The notes below the pieces were generated by a model. It worked only from the letters and a program-made list of their open reading frames with translations. It was not told where the DNA came from and searched no databases. Of a DNA stretch of 64,000 nt, positions 42,500 through 53,091 are shown in pieces. The position numbers were made by a program, and so were the translations under genes. Where the stretch lies: contig JALRMH010000001.1 of NCBI GenBank assembly GCA_026119935.1, forward strand, positions 930,001-994,000, read 5' to 3'. The stretch is from Endothia cerciana. Lineage: Eukaryota > Ascomycota > Sordariomycetes > Diaporthales > Cryphonectriaceae. Within the stretch, counting starts at the first letter, position 1. Every line of letters starts with the position of its first letter.

Positions 42500-43292
42500 G
42501 ATGGTGGCAGTCGGTGTCCTGAAGTTGGAAATGAAGTGGTGTTCGTCCAGGCAAAGGGAGAGGGAGAAAGTGAGAGACAAGGAAGATGAGGCCAGTATGC
42601 GACGACGACACGGAGTTGACTAATATCTGTCTGTTCGAGATTGGCATCTGGAAGGAAAAGGCCAGGTTGAGGTTGTTGACTTGTAGATGGTGCTGCGTAT
42701 TGTACCTAGAGAGGCCACACTTCACATTGCGACTCGGGCTTTCACTTCCAGTCACCCTGCTGCCGCTAGCTCAAGGACCCCTGCAGCCCTGCAGGCACTG
42801 GTGCCCACGGCCCAAGTGGTGCCCTGGTGCCCTTGTTGCCGGTGGCGTCCGGCTGTTTGTGCCTGCCGGGGAGAGGGCCAGCCCATCCCTGTATACTTAA
42901 GCTTCTTGTCCCCATCCTGCTGGCCTGTGCTTTCATAGTACATCCAGTAGCAGTATTGGTACATAGCAAGAGTAAGCTGGGATCTGAGCTTTCGTCATTG
43001 CCCTATTGCCTGTTGGTTACAGTGGCCATAGCTTGGGCATGCCCCCAACCTCGACGTTGACCTAGATACATTGTCCTCCGTACGTCTATGACTCCCACCT
43101 TTACATTCTCGATTTCCTGAGGAGAAAATTCAGGGTCAGGCCCTCTCCATCACATCGGCCAGATACTCATTTCAGCCTCCCAAGACCTCCTTGCGTCTGC
43201 TGCCGGCGCTGGGATTCCGGACCCCTCCATCATCACTTGTTTGCCCCTCCCTTCCTCCTTACCACCACGGACCAACACGACCGACCGCCAAG
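42500..43292. promoter_or_regulatory. Divergent promoter region (SEC66 / NPL4)
   Basis: 793 bp between divergent start codons. No recognised element; in particular no proteasome box GGTGGCAAA was seen upstream of NPL4. Confidence 0.5.
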
Positions 43293-45337
43293 ATGTTACT
43301 GAGAGTCCGTGGGCCTGATGGCATGCTACGCATCAATATTGAGAAGGACGAGACATTCGCCGACCTGACCAAGAAGTTCTTGCCCCAACTCCCTCCTACG
43401 GTCGATCCTAACACCATCTCCTTCTCGAACCACCCCAACCACGGCGACCCCAAGAACTTCCCAGAGATAGCACACCTCGCGGTCGGGCAGGTCGGTCTCA
43501 GCCATGGAGATTTGATCTTCATCAAGTACGGCCACGCACAGGCCATAGGCAACGGCGTTACAAATGGGGATCTGGACATCAGGGGCAAGGGAAAGGCGCC
43601 TCTGGCCTCTTCAACCAACCGACTGAACGGGAAGCCCATCCTGCCTACCGAAGACCTCCCCATCGACCCTCCGCCTCTGGCTTCACCAACGAACGAGAGA
43701 ATCAAGAATCCTTGGGAAGTCGTGGTCCAGTCCAGGCTCGACGATGCTCTGGACAGGAAGGATGGGAAGATACCCCGGAAGATGGACAAGATGTGCAGGC
43801 ATGGCCCCAAGGGCATGTGCGACTACTGCCAGCCTCTCGACCCTTTCGACGCCAAGTACTTGGACGAAAAGAAGATCAAGTACATGTCCTTCCACTCGTA
43901 CCTCAAGAAGATCAATGCCGACAAGAACAAGCCCGAGCTCGGAAGTTCGTACATACCGCCCCTCGTCGAGCCATACTACCGAGTCAAGCGAGACTGTCCG
44001 TCGGGCCACCCCCAGTGGCCCGAGGGCATCTGCACAAAGTGCCAGCCGAGCGCCATTACGCTGCAGCCGCAACAGTTCCGTATGGTGGATCACGTTGAGT
44101 TTGCGTCACCCGCTATTATCGACACCTTCCTCAACGCCTGGCGTAGGACGGGAGCACAGCGGATAGGTTTCTTGTACGGTCGGTACGAGGAGTACGAGGT
44201 GGTCCCTCTGGGCATCAAGGCGGTTGTCGAGGCCATATACGAGCCGCCTCAGGTGGACGAAGTCGACGGTGTCACTCTGAACCCTTGGGAGGACGAGAAG
44301 CAAGTCACCGAGGTTGCTCGGCTGTGTGGGCTGCAACAGGTCGGTGTGATATGGACCGACCTCCTGGACTCTGGAGTTGGTGACGGCTCAGTGGTGTGCA
44401 AAAGACATGCCGACTCCTATTTCATCGCATCACAGGAGATTTGCTTCGCGTCACGTTTGCAGGCGCAACATCCCAAGTCCTCAAAGTGGAGTGACACTGG
44501 TCGTTTCGGCTCAGACTTTGTCACATGTATCATCTCCGGTAACGGGGAGGGAGGTATCGAAATTAGTGCATACCAGATGTCGAACGATGCGATCGAGATG
44601 GTCAGGGCGAATATCATTGAGCCCTCGGCGGACCCCCAGCGGATGTTGGTCCAAGAGGAGGAAGAGGATGACGGCGCGACTAGCAGGACTCGGTATATAC
44701 CTGAAGTGTTCTACCGTCAGATCAACGAGTACGGTGCGAATGTGCAGGAGAACGCGAAACCGGATTTTCCAGTCGAGTACCTCTTTGTCACCTTGACACA
44801 TGGCTTTCCCGACAAGGCACAACCGGTGTTCAGGGACCTTGGTTTCCCCATCGAGAACCGAGAGCAGATGGGTGAAGTGCAAGAGCCCAGCTCGGTCGCA
44901 CAGAAGCTCAAGAACAGCTCGCAGTCTGACAACAAGGGACAGCTTGTTTTATCAGACTTCCACTTCCTCTGCTTCCTGCACAACATGGGTGTGCTGAGCA
45001 AGGTGGGTAGAGAGGCTTGTGATATAGGTTTCACCATTACTAACCATTTTTTTTGCAACAGGATGAGGAGGCACTCCTGTGCCGTGTGGCCACCGGGCAT
45101 GATCTTGCGGACACGTTCCAGTTGAAATCGACCACCGGGTGGCAGACGTTGTTGGCAATCTTACAGTCGACTGGTGAGAGAATCCCCTCCAAGCGTCGCC
45201 GTGAAGAGTCCATGGACGTGGGCACCGACTCCGGCTCAACCTCCCCTTCCCGTCCAGACAATCATGACTCTGAGGCCGAACATCTTGCTAAGCGCATTGC
45301 CGCGGTTAGGCTGAATCGAGTCGCGAGAGGCCAATGA
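43293..45337 (+). CDS. npl4: Npl4, cofactor of Cdc48/p97 with Ufd1
   Basis: Predicted 661 aa from exons 43293-45002 and 45062-45337. The intron is 59 nt with a TACTAAC branch. It begins with a UBX-like fold (LRVRGPDGMLRINIEKDET). The zinc-finger region follows, with CRHGPKGMCDYC (about 168-179) and CPSGHPQWPEGICTKC (about 234-249). Next is an MPN domain (about 268-450: VEFASPAIIDTFLNAWRRTG, IGFLYGRYEEYEVVPLG), which in Npl4 lacks JAMM metal ligands. The C-terminal Npl4 region has FHFLCFLHNMG. No C-terminal NZF finger is seen, as in other fungal Npl4 proteins. With Ufd1 it recruits ubiquitinated substrates to Cdc48 for ER-associated degradation and chromatin extraction. Confidence 0.95.
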
Positions 45338-45718
45338 CCTTCCTGTCTAGTTGCAGGATGGTTGCTTGACGACACTGCTGGCTCGTGGTCTCGCCCGTAG
45401 ACGAGATATCCATAGACGATAATGATCAGGAGTGTGCCTCTGGTCATTCGGAAACTGGGCGGATGGATACGAGGGGGGGGGGGGGCACAATGCATTAGAC
45501 GGGCGGGCCGGCTGGGAAATGAGTCGATATCATCAAATCCCCATAAAAGACACTGGAGTCTGAAATCACTGCTGCTTGCCCCTTCGTATGATGATGACAA
45601 TTACGATATGCACTGAGCGAAAGCGAAATTTGGACTTGATGATGGATTTGAGAGTTGTGCTTTCGATTGCCGGTTGTGGTATCTTCAAGCATTCGAATTA
45701 GTACCGGTCAACCGGGTT
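45338..45718. other. Convergent intergenic region with G13 run
   Basis: 381 bp between NPL4 (+) and the PPR-like gene (-). It has a G13 run at about 45473-45485. No gene recognised. Confidence 0.5.
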
Positions 45719-48214
45719 TTATACACTCCCCACCTCCCCACCCTTATTGGCGCGTCGCCACGCTTTCTTCTTCGCGATATTGTTGACGCCCATCTCTATC
45801 TTCGCCGCCGTGACCACCTCGTCAACCATACCTGAGTCCTTGGGATATCTCTGTTGCACCTTGGCGAAGTAGTGCTCTACCAGGATCTGATGCATGACGC
45901 GCGATTCCTTAACCCCCTCCAGCGGCCCATCCGCAGCCAGCAGCCCGTGCTGCTGCAGCCCCTGCAGGCGCTCCTGTAGCCTCATCGTCGCGCGGAGGAC
46001 CAGCTTGGTCATGCGCGGGCTCGGGCGGTCGATGCCCTCCTGCTCGGCAAGTATCTCGAGAGCCAGGGTACGCGTGATCCGGTAGCCCAAGACGTCGCGC
46101 AGGCCCTCGAGCGCGACCAGGAACCCGGGCCAGTCGTTGGCCTTGCGGAAGCTGTGAAGGATCAGCTTCACCTGGTTCTCGGACAGGCTCCCGCGGTTGG
46201 CGCGGTAGTGCCCGGCGTACACCCAGCTGCTCGCGAGCATGTCGCGGAACACATCCCTCGCCTGGCGGGCCGACTCGGCGTGCATGTCGGGCCTGGACAC
46301 CTGGCCCCTGAGCTGGTTCACGGGGAGCGAACGGAAAAGGATCGCGAAGGTGTCCGCGTTGGGCAGGATGTCGTGCTCGTGCACCATGAGGCTGTATAGC
46401 TCGCGCGCCTTGTCGCCCCTGTTCTGCGCGACGGCCGACATCATCAGCTCGTTCATCATCAGCGCGTCCCCGCCCATGGCGCACTCCTGGTATGCGACGA
46501 ACAGCTCCTCCAGGCGGCCGAACAGCTCGCGCTCGCGGTAGTTCTCGGCGAGGATGACGAAAGTCTCGACGGTCGCGCGCGGCACCATGGTGTAGTCGAG
46601 GTCCGGGCCCTCGTGGTCGGAGCGGTTGGGCCGGTTGTCAACGAGGTTCAAAGGCCACTCGATCAGGGCCTGTCGCTTCCGCAGGTCCACGAAGTTCTTG
46701 CGGCTGCTGATCATGGACCAGGCAAGGCGCTCGGCCTTATGGCGGCTGGGGACGTCGCCGGAGCGCAGCAATGCGCCGATGAGCCCGTTGACCTGGATCG
46801 AGGCGGCCATCACGCCGTTCTTTTGCATGTATACCAGGACTTCATAAGCGCCGGTGAGGTCTCCAGCACCGATGAGTCGCTTGAGCCACTTCCCGAAGAA
46901 GAAGTTATTTCTCAATTGGTTGGGCAGCTTGGACTTGCCATACAGGTTGACGGTTCCGGCAAGCATCATATCAGTAAAGGCAAACATGGCGTAGTCTGTA
47001 TGCCCACTGTTGAGGAAAATTGAAATCACCTCGTCGTAATCTTCGATCTCCATCGGCTTCTCGAGCTTCGTGGCCAGGTCGCGCATGCGCCGATACAGCA
47101 GAAACCCCTTCTCGGCTGTATCAGGCTTCGCACAGTATGCTCGGATGAGGTGCAAGAGCACACGCGAATCTGCGGGGCTTGAAGGGCTCGACCGCTTGAG
47201 CAGGGCTCTGCTTGTCCGTTCGGCGCGTTCAATGTCGCCCGAGGCAGACCACATGCGCACGCCCAGCTCGAAGTAGGAAATGACTACGGGCGAATCTGGG
47301 CGGCCTAACTCTGAGACGAGTCTCCTCCATGTGCTAAGCGCCTCTTCGGGGTGGCCAGCCTCAAAGGTGGCCTCGACGGCTAGCAACTGCTGCTTTTGGC
47401 TCAGGAGCACGCCAGCCTTGGTCATAACCTTGGACAGCACATGGATGTGGGGCATCCTGTAGAAGTTTTGTGGCCCTTCAGAAGAGAACACAGCCCATAA
47501 GGCGTCCCAGACTTGCTTGGTTACAATCGTGTGCGGCTTGGCGATGACCGAGGTCAGATGGTGGAAGGCTTTCCACGTGGAGGCGATGTGCTTCCTCTCC
47601 AGCCTGTTTTGTTTGAGCGCCGTCACTGCATGTTTCAAATTTTGGAGGAGCCGGGAGGCCTGATTGTCTCGTAGTTGCAACTGCCTCTTGCTGAGGTCGA
47701 CCTCGTGAAATTGGATGCGTGGAAGCTCTGAGCTGATCCCGCCCCTGGGCCCGTCGTCCTCCTTCAGCGCCTCCTGGAGGGCCTCGATTGATCCTGGCGG
47801 GCCATGCTTCTCCAGGATCCTCTCTAGCACTCCTGTCATGCGCTCGAGCTTCGGCAGGGCCTCTTGGAGCCTGGCCATCTTGGCCATGGCGTTGGCCTGC
47901 AGCTCCTCGAGGTCCTCAAAGTCGGGTTCACCCTCTCCGTCATCATCGTCCTCGATACGCGTGACTTTGCCGGTCGTCGGATCCCTTTCGTAATACCTGA
48001 CTGTGACACCCTTGTTCGCCTCCGCCTTTGGCGCCCGGGCGGGGTGTGTTGATTTTGCTTCCACCCTGAAACCATTTTTGCCCTTGGAACTGTTGGCGTA
48101 GCTTCTCACGAAGCGTTGCGCCGGTTGAGAGCTGCCGAGCGATGCCAGACAGGAGCGGCAGATGTAAGGATTCCTGCGACTCGCTAGTTCAAGAAGAGCA
48201 GATCTTGGAGGCAT
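45719..48214 (-). CDS. Mitochondrial PPR-like RNA-metabolism protein
   Basis: An 831-aa intronless protein. The N-terminus (ASRRNPYICRSCLASLGSSQ, then RFVRSYA) looks like a fungal mitochondrial presequence. It is followed by an acidic linker (DDDDGEGEPDFEDLEEL) and a long array of helical hairpins (about 190-780) of the pentatricopeptide/TPR type. Examples are VSVIAKPH-like helices near residue 225 and DTFAILFRSLPVNQLRG, SIQVNGLIGALLRSGD and DALMMNELMMSAVAQNRGDK. Fungal proteins of this build control stability, processing or translation of mitochondrial mRNAs. The target cannot be told from sequence alone, and I do not assign a symbol. It is divergent from RCL1. Confidence 0.7.
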   Translation of the reverse strand: MPPRSALLELASRRNPYICRSCLASLGSSQPAQRFVRSYANSSKGKNGFRVEAKSTHPARAPKAEANKGVTVRYYERDPTTGKVTRIEDDDDGEGEPDFEDLEELQANAMAKMARLQEALPKLERMTGVLERILEKHGPPGSIEALQEALKEDDGPRGGISSELPRIQFHEVDLSKRQLQLRDNQASRLLQNLKHAVTALKQNRLERKHIASTWKAFHHLTSVIAKPHTIVTKQVWDALWAVFSSEGPQNFYRMPHIHVLSKVMTKAGVLLSQKQQLLAVEATFEAGHPEEALSTWRRLVSELGRPDSPVVISYFELGVRMWSASGDIERAERTSRALLKRSSPSSPADSRVLLHLIRAYCAKPDTAEKGFLLYRRMRDLATKLEKPMEIEDYDEVISIFLNSGHTDYAMFAFTDMMLAGTVNLYGKSKLPNQLRNNFFFGKWLKRLIGAGDLTGAYEVLVYMQKNGVMAASIQVNGLIGALLRSGDVPSRHKAERLAWSMISSRKNFVDLRKRQALIEWPLNLVDNRPNRSDHEGPDLDYTMVPRATVETFVILAENYRERELFGRLEELFVAYQECAMGGDALMMNELMMSAVAQNRGDKARELYSLMVHEHDILPNADTFAILFRSLPVNQLRGQVSRPDMHAESARQARDVFRDMLASSWVYAGHYRANRGSLSENQVKLILHSFRKANDWPGFLVALEGLRDVLGYRITRTLALEILAEQEGIDRPSPRMTKLVLRATMRLQERLQGLQQHGLLAADGPLEGVKESRVMHQILVEHYFAKVQQRYPKDSGMVDEVVTAAKIEMGVNNIAKKKAWRRANKGGEVGSV

Positions 48215-48533
48215 GGAGGTTCAGAGCAGACGGGAGTTTGGCCATGTGTCGCAGGAAGCTGTGCGTTACGATGTGTTGAGGATCGAGGGTCGTCAGGAAG
48301 ACAACCAAGCCAGTCAGTGAGTTTACCCCAGTGTCGCCGCCCCTTCTAAAAAATTCTTATCAGCGTGACCGAGGCGCGATAAGCAGGGGATGCCCCCAGA
48401 ACGGTAGGCGGTCTGAATTATTTTTCGGATTTCGCAGTCCCAATGCGACAACCCTCACGTTCGTTTTTTCTCAACAGTAATGCGACAGAACAACACCTCG
48501 ACCTAGCAACGCCCTCACGTATCGACGACGGCC
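48215..48533. promoter_or_regulatory. Divergent promoter region (PPR-like gene / RCL1)
   Basis: 319 bp between divergent start codons; the two genes share this short promoter region. No specific element recognised. Confidence 0.55.
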
Positions 48534-49754
48534 ATGTCGACACCAAACCCCGACTTCCTCCGCTTCACGGGCCACAAGTCCTTCACCCACCGCCTCATCC
48601 TCTCGACCCTCACCGGCCGCCCCGTCCACATCTCCGGCATCCGCGGCTCCTCGCCCACCGCGCCCGGCCTCGCCCCCCATGAGGTCTCCTTCCTCCGGCT
48701 GCTCGAGGCCGTCACCAATGGCTCCTCGATGCAGATCTCCTACACGGGCACCACGATAACCTACCACCCGGGCCTCATTACCGGCACCATCGCCGGGTCC
48801 GGCGCCTCCGCCGACGACGTCATCGAGCACTCGCTACCGGCGAACTGCACCCGCGGCGTGACCTACTTCCTGCTCCCCCTCGCCATCCTCGCGCCCTTCT
48901 CCAAGGCCCACATGAACGTCCGCTTCTCGGGGCCCGGCGTCATCACGTCTGCCACCGACACGGGCGACATGTCTGTCGACAGCTTCCGCACCGCCATCCT
49001 CCCGCTCTACGGCCTCTTCGGCATCCCGCCCGCGCGCATTGAGCTCAGGGTGCTGCAGAGGTCCTGCCCGGGCCCCCGCGGCGGCGGCGGCGGCGGGCTG
49101 GTCGAGCTGCGCTTTGCGAGCCAGGTGCGCCTGCCCAAGACCCTCCACCTGAACCGGTCGCCGGGGAGGATACGCCGGATCCGCGGCGTGGCGTACTGCA
49201 CGGGTGTGTCGGCGAGCAACAACGCGCGGATGATCCACGAGGCGAGGCGGGTGCTGAACCCGCTCGTGTCGGATATCCACATCGCCGCGCAGTACGACCC
49301 CGCGCCGCTGGTGCCGGACAAGAACGCGCCGGGCAAGGGGAAGAAGAAATTGGGCATCGGGTTTGGGCTGAGCCTGGTTGCGGAGTCGAGCGTGTCCGGG
49401 GTCTTGTACTCGGCGGATGTGGTTGCGCCGCCGGAGGGTGGTGTCGTCCCTGAGGATGTCGGGACGAGGTGTGCGTATCAGCTGGCGGAGGTCATACAGC
49501 AGGGCGGGTGTGTCAGTTGGTCGGGAGCAAGGACGGTGCTTACGTTGATGGCGATGGGATCAGAAGATGTTGGACGGCTGAGGATAAGCAGGGAGGCTCT
49601 CGGCACCGAGGAAGTGTTGGGACTGGCAAGAGACCTGAGAAAGTTCGGGGCAGCAAGTTGGGGGTTGAGACCCGTGGACGGTGATGATCCGGAAGACATT
49701 ATAGTGTCAGTCAAGGGCACTGGTGTTGGCAATGTCGGCAGAAAGATGGCATGA
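48534..49754 (+). CDS. rcl1: Rcl1, RNA 3'-phosphate cyclase-like ribosome biogenesis factor
   Basis: A 406-aa intronless protein. It carries the RTC/RCL fold: FTGHKSFTHRLILSTLTGRP, GSSPTAPGLAPHEVSFLRLL, HSLPANCTRGVTYFLLPLAI, and the RCL signature GVAYCTGVSASNNARMIHEA. The eukaryotic Rcl1 branch lacks cyclase activity; in yeast it works with Bms1 in the nucleolus for cleavage at site A2 of pre-rRNA. A Gly-rich loop (six Gly) near residue 185 is a local oddity in an insertion region. The stop is only 73 bp from the convergent Dsc4-like stop, so the 3' UTRs very probably overlap. Confidence 0.92.
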   Translation: MSTPNPDFLRFTGHKSFTHRLILSTLTGRPVHISGIRGSSPTAPGLAPHEVSFLRLLEAVTNGSSMQISYTGTTITYHPGLITGTIAGSGASADDVIEHSLPANCTRGVTYFLLPLAILAPFSKAHMNVRFSGPGVITSATDTGDMSVDSFRTAILPLYGLFGIPPARIELRVLQRSCPGPRGGGGGGLVELRFASQVRLPKTLHLNRSPGRIRRIRGVAYCTGVSASNNARMIHEARRVLNPLVSDIHIAAQYDPAPLVPDKNAPGKGKKKLGIGFGLSLVAESSVSGVLYSADVVAPPEGGVVPEDVGTRCAYQLAEVIQQGGCVSWSGARTVLTLMAMGSEDVGRLRISREALGTEEVLGLARDLRKFGAASWGLRPVDGDDPEDIIVSVKGTGVGNVGRKMA

Positions 49755-49827
49755 TTGCCGAAATTGAGATGGTATCTCATCGCTAAGCCCTCACGACCCG
49801 ACTTCCCTGCGATTCTTATTATGATGC

Positions 49828-50987
49828 CTATCTACCGCCCTGCTGTGCGCTTGCCATCTGCTGGCTTATAGCGGCCATCTGTAATAACCCGCCGGTATAT
49901 CCTGCCAACTGTAGAGAAAATGTAACTGTGTTGGAACCTCCTCTGGCACTACTAACCACCAACGTGCGGACCGCGTGCACGAGGTGGATATTGGCCAGAA
50001 GACCATTTCCGGAAATCAGTACGTACTCCATATCCGGCCTGGGCGATTCATCCAGAGGACGTGAGACACGCGGTGCTCTTGGTAATCGCTGGGCTCGAGC
50101 CCGTAAACTGCTCAACCCCCAACCGCTGCCGCGCGCAGCCGGAGGACCTCTCCCACTTGTCAATGGCCGCATCTCAATGTCGTCCGTCTCGTCCGCGCCG
50201 GACGGACCGTCCCGCAAGACGCCACGCTCTTCGTAATCCAGGTCTTGTCTCGAGGTCTGCTCCCCAACTACGGGGTCAGGGGCCGCACTTGGCACAGGTG
50301 TGGTAGTGTACGCGCTCCTCGGAAGGTCACCGGCAGAGACCTGCCGCAACGCGAGGTCGGTCATCTTGACTTGGTCTCTCTCCATCGCGACCGCGCACAT
50401 CATGCACTGCAAGAAGAGGACCAGGCAGTCGAGGAGTAAGAGGCCGAGCCTGGATGTGGGCGCTTTCTGCCCGACGAAGTCGATGATGACGCCTCCGTGC
50501 AGATACCCGCGCATGGACTCGCTTCCCTGAGGGAGTGCGAAGATGAGATGGCAGAGCATGCACAGTATGTTCGAGCCGAGAATGGTGTACATCTGTGGCC
50601 GGGGCGTGGGCAAGAACTTGACCAAGTCCTCGGGTTTTGGTGTCAGGTACATGTACTGTATGAACGAGCGCATGACTAGGCGCGTGAAGGAGCAGCTTTG
50701 GGCGGGACACTGTCAGAATCCACTGATCTGAAAAAGGGGGCACTGCGAGGTATTCCCACGTACTCCATATAGTACAGGACGCACAGCTCGGCGAAGACGA
50801 CGACGTCCAGGCTGCTCGTCAGCTGCGCCATGAGCTCGAGCTTCTTAGCGATGCCAGCCCTGGCCCGTCGTATGTCGTTTGCTAACTGCCACAAGCCATC
50901 GCCGGGGCCAGCACCACCACTGGCGTAGGCGCCGGGTGTTGGCAAGCGGGCCCCGTCCCTCGCTGCTGCTGCGGGATCATTGTTCAT
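49828..50987 (-). CDS. DUF1746 membrane protein, Dsc4-like (Golgi Dsc E3 ligase subunit)
   Basis: Predicted 363 aa from exons 50987-50764 and 50695-49828. The intron is 68 nt (GTACGT...AAAG) and joins YYM-D-CSFTRLVMR. The DUF1746 domain (about residues 45-160) has three to four hydrophobic helices: LDVVVFAELCVLYYMDCSFT, RPQMYTILGSNILCMLCHLI and LGLLLLDCLVLFLQCMMCAV. A disordered, Ser/Arg/Pro-rich cytosolic region follows. DUF1746 is the domain of fission yeast Dsc4 and Aspergillus DscD, part of the Dsc E3 ligase complex that activates SREBP. Assignment rests on the domain pattern. An upstream in-frame ATG (51050) would add 21 residues. Confidence 0.75.
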
Positions 50988-51319
50988 AGCTCCGCCGCAC
51001 CTGATGAGGGAGGCTTGATCAGGGTCGCGTGAGGTGATTGGGGCCTTCACATGTTATGTGGGGTCAGAGAGCCAGCCGTCGATGTCCAGCCCGGTGAGCA
51101 AAGTTTGGGCGGTGACTCGCGCAGATGTGCGTATACGGGCGCAGCGTTGCAAGAGTGTGCTGGGACTGTTGATGCTGGGTCAGGCGTCAACGTCGATGCA
51201 ACGGTCCCAAAGCTCCGGCCGGCGCTTGGAGCTTGGAGCTGTAAACCGAGCGTGCCATGTACAGTAGTTTTGTGTTACTGTATGGTGACTGCCCCAGGGG
51301 GTGAGGCTAGAGGCTTGGT

Positions 51320-51342
51320 GGGGTGGGTTGGGTGGGTGTGGG
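51320..51342 (+). other. G-quadruplex motif in the FRS2 promoter
   Basis: Five G runs of 3-4 G separated by loops of 1, 2, 1 and 3 nt (51320-51323, 51325-51327, 51330-51332, 51334-51336, 51340-51342). This meets the usual G3+N1-7 rule on the + strand, about 160 bp before the FRS2 ATG. Confidence 0.75.
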
Positions 51343-51404
51343 CTCTGCAGGGTTCAACGGGCAGCTGCAAGGCGGAATTGTTTGACTGCCCCTCGTTCGC
51401 TGCT

Positions 51405-51412
51405 GTGACTCA
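51405..51412. promoter_or_regulatory. CPC1/Gcn4-type site upstream of FRS2
   Basis: GTGACTCA, a perfect match to RTGASTCA, about 90 bp before the PheRS alpha ATG. CPC1 (Gcn4) activates amino-acid and aminoacyl-tRNA synthetase genes in Neurospora and yeast. About eight TGASTCA sites are expected by chance in 64 kb, so position rather than mere presence is the argument. Confidence 0.55.
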
Positions 51413-51502
51413 AAATTCCCGTAGGTGCCTCGCAACCTGCAACAATCTCACTGCGCCCTCACCAGAACCCGGCCCTACGCTCAACGACACCCTCAGCACA
51501 GC

Positions 51503-53091
51503 ATGGCGACTTCCGGGGACTTGACGCTGGAGGTCCTCCAGGCGCTGTCCAAGGCCTCCCCGATCCAGTCCCAGGAGGCCTTCCCTCAGTCTTCCTTCGG
51601 CGAGCTCAAGGCAGCCCTCGACCGTCTCGCCTCAAGGTCCATGGTCACATACGAGCAGATCGAGAAGGACGAGCCCATACTTGAGCCCGAGGCTGAGCAG
51701 ATAGTCGCTAATGGCAGCCACGAGGCCCGTGTGTTCGAGGCGCTGCGCCAGGCCGTGGAAGGGCTGAGTGTGCAGGACCTGGAGAAGACGATCGGTGACA
51801 AGAATGTGACCAAGGTCGGCCAGGGCAAGGCCTTCAAGGAGAAGTGGATATCGAAGACGAGCGATGGCAAGCTGAAGGCTTCTGTGAGTACCCGCACACG
51901 GCTGGGGCCGAAGGGCGCGAGGCTGACAGGTCTACACAGGTGGATTCTATCAGGGATGTCACCCGGGAACAGCTGCAGACGATCAAGGACACGCGTGCCC
52001 ACCCCGACGCCAAGGTCATCGCCGACCTCAAGAAGCGTAAGCTCGTCAGGCTGCAGAAGGTCATCCACTTCAAGATACGAAAAGCGGACAAGTTCGCACT
52101 CGAGATAACGAAGGAGGAGACGGACCTGACGGCCGACATGTTGCAGTCCGGCGCGTGGAAGTCGGCAGCCTTCAAGCCCTACAACTTCAAGGCACTGGGT
52201 GCAGACCAGCACGCAGGGGCACTCCACCCCCTCAACAAGGTGCGGTCCGAGTTCCGGCAGATCTTCTTCGAGATGGGCTTCGAGGAGATGCCCACCAGCA
52301 AGTTCGTCGAGTCCGGCTTCTGGAACTTCGACGCGCTCTTCGTCCCGCAACAGCATCCCGCCCGTGATCTGCAGGACACCTTCTATATCGCAGACCCGAA
52401 GGTCGCCGATCCACCAAGGGCCACATCGCCAGATGACAAGGCCGACTACAAGACCTACTGGGAGAACGTCAGGGCGGTGCATGAGAACGGCAAGTTTGGT
52501 TCAATTGGTTACAGATACCCATGGTCTGAGGAGGAGTCGTTGAGGCTGGTCCTGCGCACACACACGACGGCCATCTCGACGGCGATGCTGCACAAGCTGG
52601 CGCAGAAGAAGGGCCCTGACGGCCGGCCACCACCCGCCCGGTACTTCTCGATCGACCGAGTGTTCCGGAACGAGACGGTGGACGCAACACACTTGGCCGA
52701 GTTCCACCAGGTCGAGGGTGTCATCGCGGACTACGGCCTGACCCTGGGTGGACTGATGGAGTTTATGGAAATTTTCTTCAACAAGATGGGTATCACGGAT
52801 CTGAAGTTCAAGCCGGCGTACAACCCGTATACGGAGCCAAGCATGGAGATCTTCAGCTACCACAAGGGCCTGAACAAGCTAGTGGAGATCGGCAACAGCG
52901 GCATGTTCCGGCCCGAAATGCTGGAGGCGATGGGTCTACCCAAGGATCTGAGGGTTTACGGTTGGGGACTGAGTCTGGAGAGGCCGACGATGATCAAGTA
53001 CGGCATCTCGAACATTCGTGAGCTGTTGGGGCACAAGGTGGATCTCAACTTCATTGAGCGGAATCCTGCTGTTCGTCTAGACAAGAACTAG
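51503..53091 (+). CDS. frs2: Cytosolic phenylalanyl-tRNA synthetase alpha subunit
   Basis: Predicted 510 aa from exons 51503-51883 and 51940-53091 (56-nt intron, GTGAGT...ACACAG). The N-terminal region contains winged-helix-like DNA-binding-fold modules (residues about 1-150), typical of eukaryotic PheRS alpha. The class II catalytic core follows: motif 1 region HPLNKVRSEFRQIFFEMGFE, QDTFYI, motif 2 RYFSIDRVFRNETVDATHL with AEFHQVEG, and motif 3 GWGLSLERPTMIKYGI. No mitochondrial presequence, so it is the cytosolic subunit that pairs with the beta chain to charge tRNA-Phe. Confidence 0.95.

Larger units (their letters stand above)
50988..51502. promoter_or_regulatory. Divergent promoter region (Dsc4-like / FRS2)
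   Basis: 515 bp between divergent start codons. It contains a G-quadruplex motif and a CPC1/Gcn4-type site, listed separately. Confidence 0.6.

Noticed and set aside
45909..46484. 191-codon Arg/Ala-rich frame inside the PPR-like gene
   Set aside because: Shifted frame of the same strand in GC-rich sequence, without domain features.
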